NCBI GenBank assembly: GCA_963644855.1
Contig: CAVIQL010000006.1
Coordinates: 34,281-98,280, forward strand
From: UBA6398 sp963644855
Lineage (GTDB): Bacteria > Bacteroidota > Bacteroidia > Bacteroidales > Bacteroidaceae
DNA length: 64,000 nt
Reading direction: 5' to 3'
This document shows positions 8,918-17,677 of the stretch, in pieces (within the stretch, counting starts at the first letter, position 1; each line of letters begins with the position of its first letter). The notes beneath the pieces are model-generated. The model saw only the letters and a program-made list of their open reading frames with translations. It was not told where the DNA came from and did no database searches. Both the position numbers and the translations under genes were made by a program.

Positions 8918-10445
8918 AAAACTAATATCCTCTGTTGATATTTCGATTGGCTCTAATATGTATGGCAGAATTCCCGATTTGCCGAACACTCCGTCGCATG
9001 TGCTCGCCGAGTTTATTGACAATGCCATTCAGTCATACCGCGACAATAAATCGGAACTCATTGCTGTTGAGCCGAACTACCGTCTTAGGATTGACATAAC
9101 GCTTGAATGGGACGCGATAACCGACAAGCCTACGCGCATAATGGTTCGCGATAACGCCGGGGGCATAAATACGGATAACTATACCCATGCTTTCAAACTT
9201 GCTGTCGCACCGAAAAACAACCAAGGTCTGAACGAGTTTGGAATGGGACTGAAAACAGCGGCATTATGGTTGGGCGAAGTGTGGAGCGTGAGGACTTCTG
9301 CGCTCGGCGAAGGGCTTTCACGAACGATAAGGTTTGATCTCAACGAAGTTTTGGTCAAACATCGTGAAACCTTAAGTGTGATATCGGAAGAAGAATGTGC
9401 CGACGCGCATTATACAGAAATTGTTATCGAAAAACCTACAAGGCAATTCCCGTCGAGAAAAAGCCTTGAAAAGATTTCGGGGGAACTGAGCAGTATTTAC
9501 CGAAAGTTTCTTCGTGCCGACGAGGTGGATATTTTTCTCAATGGCGAGAAACTTTGTTTTGAAGAGAGTGAGATACTCTGCGCGCCGTTCGTGCGCAATT
9601 CAGAAGGTGGCGATATCTATTGGAAAAAGAACATAGATTTCAAATTCGGCAAGTATCGTGCTACGGGCTTTATAGCAATTCTCAAAAACATCGACAGCAA
9701 CAAAAACGGCATAGTGCTTCTTCGCCGGGGGCGCGTGGTTTATGGAGCAGAATCCGACGGACGTTATTTTCCCAAACATCTGTGCGGGTCGGTAGGAACG
9801 TTCCGCTACAAAAGAATTTTCGGCGAACTGGAACTCGAAGGCTTTGATGTGTCGTTCAACAAAAACGATTTGCAGGACAAAGAGAACCTTGAAGCTCTGA
9901 TGTTGTCGCTTCGGGACGAAATTCATGCAAAGGAATTCGACATTTATAGCCAAGCCGAAGAATATCGCCTTGACATACACCAGAAAAGAGCAAATATTAT
10001 TACTCGCGCCCACAACAAAAATCAAGCGAAATTTGGCGAAACAAAAATCGATACGAGGGACGCGAAAAACGATACGGCATCTTGTGAAAATAATGTCGGA
10101 CCTTTTTTAAATAATGTCAGACATGAGAAATCCGTAAAAACATACGACGATTTTGATGAGAAATATATCATAAACGGTAAGGAATATTTGTTGCACGTAG
10201 ACTTTATCGACGGGGGCAACGACCTTGTTTGGCTCGACGTATCGGAGAAGGCGGAAAACAGAATTTCGTGTAAGATAAAGATGAACCATGTGTTTTTTGA
10301 ATATTTCAAAAATCAAGACAAAGCTGTGGTTACGATTCTGAAAACCATGGCTCTCGCAAAATTCACCGCGAAAGAAGAGGGAAATGACACCACGGCGGAA
10401 TTTTTTGAAAATTTCAACGAGTATATAAAACAAGCAAAAGTATAG
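8910..10445 (+). CDS. MORC/MutL-type GHKL ATPase of restriction-modification system
   Basis: A 511-residue protein. Near the N terminus are the GHKL ATP-binding motifs: N box EFIDNAIQS, G1 motif VRDNAGGI and G2 motif NEFGMGLKTAALW. An S5-like transducer domain follows with VSFNKNDLQ, resembling the conserved lysine loop of MutL/MORC ATPases. ATPases of this branch occur in bacterial restriction-modification operons with Z1 helicases (Iyer, Abhiman and Aravind, 2008) and are thought to clamp or remodel DNA. The ATG at 8910 overlaps the methyltransferase stop (ATGACTGA) and is preferred over an upstream TTG at 8889. The linker after the S5 domain (about residues 389-406) is encoded by a copy of the window's 21-bp repeat element. 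The C-terminal 110 residues form a separate unrecognised domain. Confidence 0.85.
   Translation: MTEKLISSVDISIGSNMYGRIPDLPNTPSHVLAEFIDNAIQSYRDNKSELIAVEPNYRLRIDITLEWDAITDKPTRIMVRDNAGGINTDNYTHAFKLAVAPKNNQGLNEFGMGLKTAALWLGEVWSVRTSALGEGLSRTIRFDLNEVLVKHRETLSVISEEECADAHYTEIVIEKPTRQFPSRKSLEKISGELSSIYRKFLRADEVDIFLNGEKLCFEESEILCAPFVRNSEGGDIYWKKNIDFKFGKYRATGFIAILKNIDSNKNGIVLLRRGRVVYGAESDGRYFPKHLCGSVGTFRYKRIFGELELEGFDVSFNKNDLQDKENLEALMLSLRDEIHAKEFDIYSQAEEYRLDIHQKRANIITRAHNKNQAKFGETKIDTRDAKNDTASCENNVGPFLNNVRHEKSVKTYDDFDEKYIINGKEYLLHVDFIDGGNDLVWLDVSEKAENRISCKIKMNHVFFEYFKNQDKAVVTILKTMALAKFTAKEEGNDTTAEFFENFNEYIKQAKV
10075..10125 (+). repeat. 21-bp array inside the ATPase coding sequence (2 units, in frame)
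   Basis: An arm-like CGGCATCTTGTGAAAAT (10075-10091) is followed by units at 10092 and 10113, 21 bp apart, the first with the GACCTT half-site. The reading frame stays open and the repeat encodes residues about 389-406 of the ATPase. It is the only copy seen inside a gene. Confidence 0.85.
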
Positions 10446-10447
10446 CA

Positions 10448-12769
10448 ATGCCAAGAATTACTATTATAGGCAAATCGGCACCTGCGGCGAATGATAACCC
10501 ACATGATTCCGCCGTTTTGCAACATGTGGAAACAGGTATGCACTTCAAAGCTTTTGTAGACTCGCAAAAAGTCGGACTACATGCCGACGGAACTTTTCGC
10601 GCAAAGGGCATTACCGATGCGGGAGCGGTTACGCTTCGCAACGAAACCGAGCATATACTCGCAAGGTGCAACCCACACAACGCTATTGACAATATGGAAA
10701 CCACACACTTGGCTGTGGGATATGTGCAAAGCGGAAAAACAATGTCGTTCACCGGTCTCACTGCGTTGGCACTCGACAATGGCTATCGTATGGTGGTTTA
10801 TCTGGCGGGCTCAAAGAACAATCTGCTCTGTCAAACCGCTGCGCGTTTGAAAAAAGACCTTATAAACAATAATGAAGGCAACCAGCGATATTTCAAAATT
10901 CATCAAGCGCCGACAATAGCCGATTTAGACCAAATAGTGGGCAACCTTTATTTAAAAGATACCATTCTGCTTATTCCCATACTCAAGCATCACAAACATA
11001 TAAATAGCCTCACGGCAATTTTCAAGGCAAATGATTTTGTTGAGGCGATGAAAGGCGAAACCGTTATCATAATTGATGACGAAGCCGACCAAGCTTCGCT
11101 TAACAGTTTCGGACGAAAGAACAGCAAGTTGCAAGACGAGGAAGATTGTGAGCGTTCAAGTACCTATGATGCCATATTGAAAATGCGCGCAGCCCTGCCA
11201 GGAAATAGCTATGTGCAGTATACAGCCACTCCACAAGCCAATATATTGATAAGCATAAAGGATTTGCTTTCTCCCAAAAGCCACACGCTTTTGACACCGG
11301 GCGAAGGATATGTGGGCGGAAAGCTATATTTCGGTCGAGGCAAAGGACATGATTTGTTTCATGGGCGGTTGATTCAAGAAATACCCGAGGCCGAGGTTTT
11401 CCATAAGAAGAAAAATCCGCTCACAAAGATGCCAAAATCACTTATAAACGCTTTGGCAATGCACATTCTCGCAGTGGCAATTGTTGTAGAGCATTTCAAG
11501 AAACCAGGAATAAGTTTCCTTTCAATGATGGTCCACCCTGACAATACCATAAACTGCAACAAGCGCTTCAAGAAGTGGATTGAAAACCAAATGAAGCTAT
11601 GGCGAAAAACTATCTTCAAGCCCGACGGCAACGATGACAAAGATGATATGATTAACCTCTTCAAACGATTGTTCCCAAAGGCGGTGGAGTTTTACAAAGA
11701 AGAGGAACGTCCGAAATTAGAGGATATATTGCCGTTGTTGCAACAGGTGTTGTGCAGTTGGAAAGTATATCTTGTGAACACCGATAAGGAAGCACAGACA
11801 AAAATAGACTGGGACGGTTACGAAATGCATGTACTTGTCGGTGCCGAAATGCTTAACCGTGGTTTCACTGTGGAGAATCTTTCCACTACCTACATGCCTC
11901 GTTATTCTTGTGGGCTTACAAATGCCGACACCATACAGCAACGTTGCCGTTTCTTTGGATATAAGCGCGAATATATCGAGTCGTGCCGCGTTTTTCTACC
12001 GCAAAGTTCAATTGAAAACTATTTGGAATACATTGATCATGAGGAAGAATTGCGCTCAATACTTTCACAATGCGACAATCTTGCCGAGGCCGAAAGAAAA
12101 GTGCTGCTCTCGCCACGATTGCGGGCTACAAGGGCAAACGTACTCCCAGTTTCGGTTGTGAGTTCGCGGTTGTCGGGCTTCAAAGAACTGCAAGCGTATG
12201 AAAGTAAAGCCAAAATAAAGGCAAACAAAGAGATGGTGGAAAAATTCCTTAGTAAATACGAAGAACAATCTTGGGAAGTGGTGGAATATAATACCTTTGA
12301 CCGCACACACCGATGGCTTAAATTGCCGGTAGAAGAGGCTGTAACTTTTTTAGATGACTTTCAGTTTGGAAATTATAGGGCGGCAATCCTAAAAGCAGCC
12401 ACAATAAGATACCTGCGTTTCTTGTCGGGAAAAGAAGATGCGCCTTTGACTTTCGTTTATTTCTACCAAATGGCATTTAAAAAACCTATTGATGATTTGC
12501 GTCGGCGTACTTTTGATTCTGTAAGGCACACTGTCATTCCGCTTGCCACAGGTCGTTCGATTAATGGCAAAGATATTTACCCCGGCGACCGTGAAATGGT
12601 GGGACAAGACTCCATCACGATTCAATTATACCATATCATCTTGGATAAAGCTCCTGTGGAATTTGCTCATGATGCATATTCTATTGCAATAAACTATCCC
12701 GAAAGTTTGGCAACGAGCTATGTGGTGAACAATCAAAACGATTATGATGATGGCTACGACGATGATTAA
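10448..12769 (+). CDS. Z1-domain helicase-like ATPase
   Basis: A 773-residue protein with superfamily 2 helicase-type motifs: Walker A GYVQSGKT (residues 91-98), Walker B DDEAD (210-214), a motif III-like SYVQYTATPQAN, and late motifs MLNRGFTVENLSTTYMPR and TIQQRCRFFGYKR that fit helicase motifs V and VI. The QSGKT loop and RGFTVENL signature are characteristic of Z1-domain proteins (PF10593), which occur in restriction-modification operons beside MORC-type ATPases and C5 methylases. Probable role: ATP-driven DNA translocation or loading of the nuclease. It starts 2 bp after the ATPase stop, so translation is likely coupled. The C terminus is acidic (DYDDGYDDD). Confidence 0.9.
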   Translation: MPRITIIGKSAPAANDNPHDSAVLQHVETGMHFKAFVDSQKVGLHADGTFRAKGITDAGAVTLRNETEHILARCNPHNAIDNMETTHLAVGYVQSGKTMSFTGLTALALDNGYRMVVYLAGSKNNLLCQTAARLKKDLINNNEGNQRYFKIHQAPTIADLDQIVGNLYLKDTILLIPILKHHKHINSLTAIFKANDFVEAMKGETVIIIDDEADQASLNSFGRKNSKLQDEEDCERSSTYDAILKMRAALPGNSYVQYTATPQANILISIKDLLSPKSHTLLTPGEGYVGGKLYFGRGKGHDLFHGRLIQEIPEAEVFHKKKNPLTKMPKSLINALAMHILAVAIVVEHFKKPGISFLSMMVHPDNTINCNKRFKKWIENQMKLWRKTIFKPDGNDDKDDMINLFKRLFPKAVEFYKEEERPKLEDILPLLQQVLCSWKVYLVNTDKEAQTKIDWDGYEMHVLVGAEMLNRGFTVENLSTTYMPRYSCGLTNADTIQQRCRFFGYKREYIESCRVFLPQSSIENYLEYIDHEEELRSILSQCDNLAEAERKVLLSPRLRATRANVLPVSVVSSRLSGFKELQAYESKAKIKANKEMVEKFLSKYEEQSWEVVEYNTFDRTHRWLKLPVEEAVTFLDDFQFGNYRAAILKAATIRYLRFLSGKEDAPLTFVYFYQMAFKKPIDDLRRRTFDSVRHTVIPLATGRSINGKDIYPGDREMVGQDSITIQLYHIILDKAPVEFAHDAYSIAINYPESLATSYVVNNQNDYDDGYDDD

Positions 12770-12779
12770 ACAAACCAAT

Positions 12780-13790
12780 ATGCCCAACGATGATATTTAC
12801 AGGCTTTTCAAGAAACTGAAACCTTACGACGGAAAATCGTATGAAGTTGAGAATTTGCCGGGAACGGAACATAAACTGGGAATATCCGTGGAGGCTTATC
12901 CCAAATTCTTTTTGCGTACAAATGATAGCGGTATACAGTGTTCCAATACCAATCTTGAGATACTTACAGTGGAATACAATCTGCTTTGTAGCTTTGAAGA
13001 TGAAAATTCTAAGGAGGCACAATATAATTATACTGTTTTGACGCTGCGTAGTTCGGACGTTATTCTTCAAGAAAACTTTATTGCAATAATCGAATTGGTT
13101 GTTAGACGTCTGCCTTCAATACCTGCGCGCCACGAGATTGCAATTGAGGTGGAGAATCTCAAATCTATTTTTTCTGCTGCCAAACGTGCGCCAAGAAAAA
13201 TAACGCAAGGATTGTGGGCAGAACTGCTTGTGATTTCCCGTAGTAGCGACCCGGAAAAATTGGTTGAGGCATGGCATAGTCAACCTGCAGCTAAATTTGA
13301 TTTTGCTTTGGGGTGTTCGAAATTGGAAGTTAAAAGTACGAGCGGAGATACGAGAATACATCATTTTTCTCTCGATCAATTGTGCCCGTCTGCCAATTCC
13401 ACGATTTTGATAGCCTCAACGGTTGTGCGTGAGTGCGCACGGGGTAACGGAGGACTGTCGGTAGAGGATTTGCGTGATGAAATATTCAAACGCTTGCCGT
13501 CAATTGATGCACGCCTTAGGTTGGTGGAAATAATTGCCGATACATTGGGCGAAAAATATGGGCAGGCGCGTAAATTGACATTTGATTACGTTGGAGCTTG
13601 CGATGCTTTGCGTTTCTACAATGCGGTTGATATTCCGAGCATAAACAAAGAAGATATTCATGCCGGCGTAACTAATGTGGGTTTTGATAGTAATTTGACT
13701 GACGTAAAGGATATTGCTTCTTCGGGTGATGCTTCGGCTTACGCTGACAATCCTTTATATAATATGTTTTTCAGTAAAAGTTCAAAATAA
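12780..13790 (+). CDS. PD-(D/E)XK restriction-endonuclease-like protein (DUF4420)
   Basis: A 336-residue protein of the PD-(D/E)XK motif family (PF14390, formerly DUF4420). The core nuclease motif is visible as Asp174 ... Glu183-Val-Lys185 (LEVKST), followed by a helix with SLDQL. The N terminus (KLGISVEAYPKFFLR) also matches the family. It is the likely nuclease of the system. The frame also opens at 12744, overlapping the Z1 gene, but the ATG at 12780, 10 bp after the Z1 stop, gives the family-like N terminus; the choice is uncertain. Its stop overlaps the next start codon by one base (TAATG). Unlike the methyltransferase, this gene is intact. Confidence 0.85.
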   Translation: MPNDDIYRLFKKLKPYDGKSYEVENLPGTEHKLGISVEAYPKFFLRTNDSGIQCSNTNLEILTVEYNLLCSFEDENSKEAQYNYTVLTLRSSDVILQENFIAIIELVVRRLPSIPARHEIAIEVENLKSIFSAAKRAPRKITQGLWAELLVISRSSDPEKLVEAWHSQPAAKFDFALGCSKLEVKSTSGDTRIHHFSLDQLCPSANSTILIASTVVRECARGNGGLSVEDLRDEIFKRLPSIDARLRLVEIIADTLGEKYGQARKLTFDYVGACDALRFYNAVDIPSINKEDIHAGVTNVGFDSNLTDVKDIASSGDASAYADNPLYNMFFSKSSK

Positions 13791-14959
13791 TGGCGTATTT
13801 GAGTAGTAACGAATTGGTAAAAATTTTTGACGAACAGATGTCGAATTGCGCAAGCTACCAGTGTGTGTCGGGCATGTCAAACCCTATGCACATTGTGTTT
13901 GACGAAACGGAAATGTTTGTGTATATAAAAAATCTTTCTCCAGCTTATTTTTCAAATGTGGACGTTTGGCGCGCGCAAATGACGGGTGTGGAGGCGTTGA
14001 AGGATATAAAGGCGTCAGACAAGATGTTTGTACTTTTGGGCTATGACGCAGAGCATGATGTATATGCCGCTTGGAATCCGCATCATGCCAAACAACGTAT
14101 AGACACTGCCGCAAGTCCTTCGTTTTATTCGCGTTTTTCGTGGCAAAAACAAGCGGCGGAAACAGATACTTTTATGGTTAAGGATTTGAAGAACGACGGT
14201 GTGGTGTTGCTATTTCCTTGCAAATTGTTGGATATCTTCTTTAAAGATATAAACATCTTCTTTCCCGAAGCTACAGTATATGTTGCCAAAGGTTCGAAAC
14301 GCCTTTCCAGAATGAATAAAGCCGATGCTGTGAAAACTGATGGTGATGAAAAAGTTGTTTGTGATGTGCAAGACGAAGAAAAGGTGGATTATGAAACTCC
14401 ATGGATTGACAAAAACGGAATTCTTACGCGCATCGAAAACCCAGAATTGCTGAAATTGTTGAAACCAGACTTGGATACCGAATACCCAAGCCGCACGTCG
14501 GCTTATGCCACAGTTGAGGATTTTTACGGCGAAAGGTTTCCAAATATGCAGTTGTGGCATTGGCTTCGTTTGTTCAATGACATTGATTGGGGAAAACCTG
14601 TTGACTACACGGCAAGAACCCGGAAGTTTGCCCCCAAGGAGCGACATAAGGAACGCAAGAAGATTTTGATAACATATCCCGACGGACATCAGACACGCCA
14701 TGACAAGGTGCTCAATACTTTGCTCGAAGTAATAGAATACGCAGGTGTGGAGGAGGTGAGAAAACTCGGGATCAGAATGGGACAGACGGGCGGAGCGTTG
14801 CTTTTTCATACCACAATAGACCCCAAATATGACAAAGCGTTCAAAAAGGTTGGCGAAGATTGCTACATAAATACGTGTTCCAGCACCAAGGTAAAGTTTT
14901 TCCAAATAAATAGGATAAACGAAATGATGAATTTGGGGCTAAAAGTAGAACTTGTATGA
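13790..14959 (+). CDS. Unrecognised fifth protein of the defence operon
   Basis: A 389-residue soluble protein without signal peptide or membrane segment. I do not recognise the family. Three parts are visible: an N-terminal domain (1-165) with WNPHHAKQRIDTAASPSFYSR and alternating strands; a charged, low-complexity linker (175-205); and a C-terminal half with WHWLRLFNDIDW and a compact end domain (about 295-389) containing GVEEVRKLGIRMGQ and YINTCSSTKVKFFQINRI. The start codon overlaps the nuclease stop by one base, so it is made with the nuclease. A DNA-recognition or specificity role is a guess from position only. Confidence 0.75.
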   Translation: MAYLSSNELVKIFDEQMSNCASYQCVSGMSNPMHIVFDETEMFVYIKNLSPAYFSNVDVWRAQMTGVEALKDIKASDKMFVLLGYDAEHDVYAAWNPHHAKQRIDTAASPSFYSRFSWQKQAAETDTFMVKDLKNDGVVLLFPCKLLDIFFKDINIFFPEATVYVAKGSKRLSRMNKADAVKTDGDEKVVCDVQDEEKVDYETPWIDKNGILTRIENPELLKLLKPDLDTEYPSRTSAYATVEDFYGERFPNMQLWHWLRLFNDIDWGKPVDYTARTRKFAPKERHKERKKILITYPDGHQTRHDKVLNTLLEVIEYAGVEEVRKLGIRMGQTGGALLFHTTIDPKYDKAFKKVGEDCYINTCSSTKVKFFQINRINEMMNLGLKVELV

Positions 14960-15028
14960 GTTTAGGACAAGAAGAAAAATGAAGCCCGAAACCTTTTGTT
15001 GCATCTCGTAAAAACGATATGGGATATG

Positions 15029-15110
15029 GTTTTTCTAATGTCTGACCTTTTTTAAATAATGTCCGACCTTTTTTAAAAAATATCGGATATTATTTTTGCG
15101 ATAAGCCTTA
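15029..15110 (+). repeat. 21-bp palindromic array C (3 units)
   Basis: Units start at 15037, 15058 and 15079, exactly 21 bp apart, followed by the right arm ATTTTTGCGATAAGCCTTA (15092-15110). The first two units carry GACCTT half-sites, so the orientation is plus, the same as array B. Arrays B and C thus form direct repeats on either side of the defence island. Confidence 0.85.
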
Positions 15111-15238
15111 TGATTTTTTCGATATAGCATATCCCGCAAACAACGGGCTTTGTGCGCCCCAAAACAAGGCGAATCGCTATGCCGAAAAGCATAGTAAAGT
15201 TAATGCCGTGGGGAGCAATATAAAATTGCTTGGTTTTG

Positions 15239-15269
15239 TTTGGCATAAAAGAATAAAAGGTTACTTTTG
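15239..15269 (+). promoter_or_regulatory. Promoter of skp3-murI
   Basis: A -33 TTTG (15239-15242) and -7 box TACTTTTG (15262-15269) are separated by 19 bp, close to the Bacteroidota consensus. The ATG at 15300 follows 30 bp later. Confidence 0.75.
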
Positions 15270-15299
15270 CACTTGGTGAACTATATAAAATCCATTGAG

Positions 15300-15908
15300 A
15301 TGAAAAAAGCACTCCTTACCATAATTGCATTGATTATAACATCGGCAAGTTTTGCGCAGATAGTCGAAGAACCGCAGCCCGAAACTCCGCAGCAACAACC
15401 AGCCACCCCGATACAGCAACCCACCAATCCGCAGCAACAGCCCGTAGCGGTGCAGCCACGTTTCGGATACCTCAACTACCGTGCCGTGTTTGAGCAAATG
15501 CCGGGCTATGCCGAAGCACAAAAAAGCCTTGAACAGATAAAAACCAAGTATGACGCCGAAACTGCTCACAACGAGGAGAATTTCAAACGCATGTATTTGG
15601 AATTTCTGCAAGGACAGAAAGATTTTCCGCAGACAATCATGCTGAAAAGACAGAAAGAACTGCAAGAAGCAATGGAAAACGGAGTAAAGTTTCGCAACCA
15701 GGTGAAAGGACTTTTAGACCAGGCGCAGCAGGATCTTGAAAAACCGCTACTCGCAAAGCTCGACAGCGCAATAGGACTCGTGGGCAAAGAGCGCGGATAC
15801 GATGTGATTATAAACACAAGCGACAGAACTTTTCCGTTTATCAACACCATTACGGGCGAAGACGTTACCGAACTCGTGAAGCAAAAAGTAGCTGCCATCA
15901 AGCCATGA
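15300..15908 (+). CDS. OmpH/Skp-family periplasmic chaperone 3 with Pro/Gln-rich linker
   Basis: A 202-residue protein with signal peptide (1-18, ending SFAQ). Residues about 22-55 form a Pro/Gln-rich linker not seen in the other two Skp paralogues; then come FGYLNYRAVFEQMPGY, a long helical hairpin (75-160) and a C-terminal DVIINTSDRTFPFINTITGEDVTELV region like that of chaperone 2. ATG 15300 is chosen because the promoter box lies just upstream and the signal peptide begins there. The gene overlaps murI by four bases (ATGA). Its separation from the other skp genes by the defence operon suggests insertion between once-adjacent genes. Confidence 0.88.
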   Translation: MKKALLTIIALIITSASFAQIVEEPQPETPQQQPATPIQQPTNPQQQPVAVQPRFGYLNYRAVFEQMPGYAEAQKSLEQIKTKYDAETAHNEENFKRMYLEFLQGQKDFPQTIMLKRQKELQEAMENGVKFRNQVKGLLDQAQQDLEKPLLAKLDSAIGLVGKERGYDVIINTSDRTFPFINTITGEDVTELVKQKVAAIKP

Positions 15909-16738
15909 CCGCAGAAAATTGCGGGGCAATAGGACTGTTTGACAGCGGATATGGCGGACTTTCAATACTGAAACAAATACGCCAACGACTGCCCCAATAC
16001 AATTATATGTTTGTGGGCGACAACGCACGCGCCCCCTACGGCACACGCTCGTTCGACATTGTTTATCAGTTCACGCTCGAAGCGGTGAAAACATTGTTTG
16101 CCCGAGGTTGCCAACTCGTTATCCTTGCCTGCAACACGGCTTCTGCCAAAGCCTTGCGTACAATACAGCAAAACGATTTGCCACATATCGACCCAACAAA
16201 AAGGGTGTTGGGCGTAATTCGCCCCACGGTAGAGGCAATAGGCGGCATCACACGCAAACGACATGTGGGAGTGCTCGCTACGGCAGGCACTATAAACTCG
16301 CAATCCTACAACATGGAAATCCACAAACTATATCCCGATATCAAAGTGTCGGGACTCGCCTGCCCAATGTGGGTTCCCATTATCGAAAACCGCGAATACG
16401 CATCGCCGGGAGCAGACTATTTTGTGGAAAAATACATCAACCAACTTTTGGAAAAAGACCCCGAAATAGATACAATCATACTTGGTTGCACTCATTACCC
16501 GTTGATGATTGATAAAATCAGAAAGTATACTCCCGAGGGTATACAACTGGTGCCGCAAGGTGAGTATGTGGCAGAAAGTTTGGCGCAATATCTCGAACGA
16601 CACGCCGACATGGCGGCACGATGTAGCAAAGGCGGACAATGCGAATACTTTACCACCGAAGATCCAAGGCAATTCAGCCCGTCGGCTTCGTTGTTTATGA
16701 GCGATAAAGTGGAAGCCAAGCAAATTTCATTGCAATAA
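15905..16738 (+). CDS. murI: Glutamate racemase
   Basis: Converts L-glutamate to D-glutamate for peptidoglycan. Family motifs are intact: IGLFDSGYGGLSIL at the N terminus, GDNARAPYG, the catalytic cysteine in LACNTASAKAL and the second catalytic cysteine in LGCTHYPLM. The length of 277 residues is normal. The start overlaps the end of the third skp gene. It is followed by a bidirectional terminator at 16791. In many Bacteroidales murI closes the uppS-bamA-ompH cluster, which supports the view that the defence operon split that cluster. Confidence 0.96.
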   Translation: MTAENCGAIGLFDSGYGGLSILKQIRQRLPQYNYMFVGDNARAPYGTRSFDIVYQFTLEAVKTLFARGCQLVILACNTASAKALRTIQQNDLPHIDPTKRVLGVIRPTVEAIGGITRKRHVGVLATAGTINSQSYNMEIHKLYPDIKVSGLACPMWVPIIENREYASPGADYFVEKYINQLLEKDPEIDTIILGCTHYPLMIDKIRKYTPEGIQLVPQGEYVAESLAQYLERHADMAARCSKGGQCEYFTTEDPRQFSPSASLFMSDKVEAKQISLQ

Positions 16739-16790
16739 TTCTGCCGAGAGCCTCTGTGCACTCTGTTTGAAGCCTTGAAACAACAATAAA

Positions 16791-16826
16791 AGAGCGCCCC
16801 ATAATTGCGGGACGCTCTTCTTTTTT
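16791..16826. terminator. Bidirectional terminator between murI and the convergent DUF3108 gene
   Basis: The stem AGAGCGCCCC / GGGACGCTCT (16791-16818) has a short loop and is followed by TCTTTTTT on the plus strand and preceded by AATAAA-type A-rich sequence, so it can act for both converging genes. Confidence 0.8.
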
Positions 16827-16855
16827 AGCATGCAGCGTTTCGTTTCGGCGTAAAC

Positions 16856-17677
16856 CTATTTGCCCGAAATCTTTGCCGTTTGTGGATTGAGAATATTGTG
16901 TGCGCCAATGAGAAAAGCCTTTGCCGTGCCAAATTTTAGATTCATGTCGAGGCGCACAGGCAGATGATTTTTGTCGTCGGTGATATAAAATCTCACGAGT
17001 TCCACATCTTTTCCGGTATCTTCGTCTTTTTCGATGTACGAAAACACCAGAGTGCGATATTTTGTCGAAGTATGTTCCACTTGAAACGTGTCGCGTCCGC
17101 GAAAAACAAGCTTCTCGTCGTGCAAATCTCCCGCATCGGTCATTATAAAATTGTAGGTGTATCCCTTCTTTACGTTGTCGAGATCCATGCAACGCGCCCG
17201 GAGCATAATGCTGAGCATATCGTAGATGCAATTAGCCCTCCCCACATTTTTCTCTCTGATTTCGCCCTTACGGTTGCGGTGGCGCATTTTTGCATAATTG
17301 CGCCCTCCCGAATAACTGTACCACACTTCGTCTGTACGATAGCGATCGCCTTCTTTTGCACGCTTTGTATAATAGAGCGGAACGAGTTCGGGAGTTACGT
17401 AACTCTTCAATGTGTCGCGCATAGTGAAGTATTTGTCCGCCTTAGACGATGTGCGCGTTATGAGACTTGTGCGAAACGCATCTTTTCCTTGATAGCTTGT
17501 GGCAGTAGTTGACAATGTGGCGTTGCCAACCTTAAACCAAACGAATTTCCAGTTGAAATACATGTCGTACATCAAAGTTTCGCCGCTTTTGAAAGCAGTG
17601 TTTTTGATTGGACACTGCGCCGGCGTAGACATTCCCGCAAAGCATATCGTGAGAATAAGCAACAATCTCTTTTTCAT
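16856..17677 (-). CDS. DUF3108 domain-containing exported protein
   Basis: A 273-residue protein with a signal peptide (about 1-20, ending TPAQ) and a beta-rich body starting F-K-S-G-E-T-L-M-Y-D, the typical opening of DUF3108 proteins. Other family-like stretches are WYSYSGGRNYAKMRHRNRKGE and YITDDKNHLPVRLDM. Probably periplasmic or outer-membrane associated; function not known. Its start overlaps the stop of the upstream Ig-like lipoprotein gene by four bases, so the two are translated as a pair. Confidence 0.8.
   Translation of the reverse strand: MKKRLLLILTICFAGMSTPAQCPIKNTAFKSGETLMYDMYFNWKFVWFKVGNATLSTTATSYQGKDAFRTSLITRTSSKADKYFTMRDTLKSYVTPELVPLYYTKRAKEGDRYRTDEVWYSYSGGRNYAKMRHRNRKGEIREKNVGRANCIYDMLSIMLRARCMDLDNVKKGYTYNFIMTDAGDLHDEKLVFRGRDTFQVEHTSTKYRTLVFSYIEKDEDTGKDVELVRFYITDDKNHLPVRLDMNLKFGTAKAFLIGAHNILNPQTAKISGK

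Noticed and set aside
12744..12779. Start of the PD-(D/E)XK gene at 12744
   Set aside because: The extra residues (MMMATTMIKQTN) overlap the acidic end of the Z1 gene and look unlike the family N terminus; the ATG at 12780 is preferred, though not certain.
7202..15110. Transposon carrying the defence operon
   Set aside because: No transposase and no insertion-sequence inverted repeats are present at its edges; the flanking arrays belong to the dispersed family found at many other loci.
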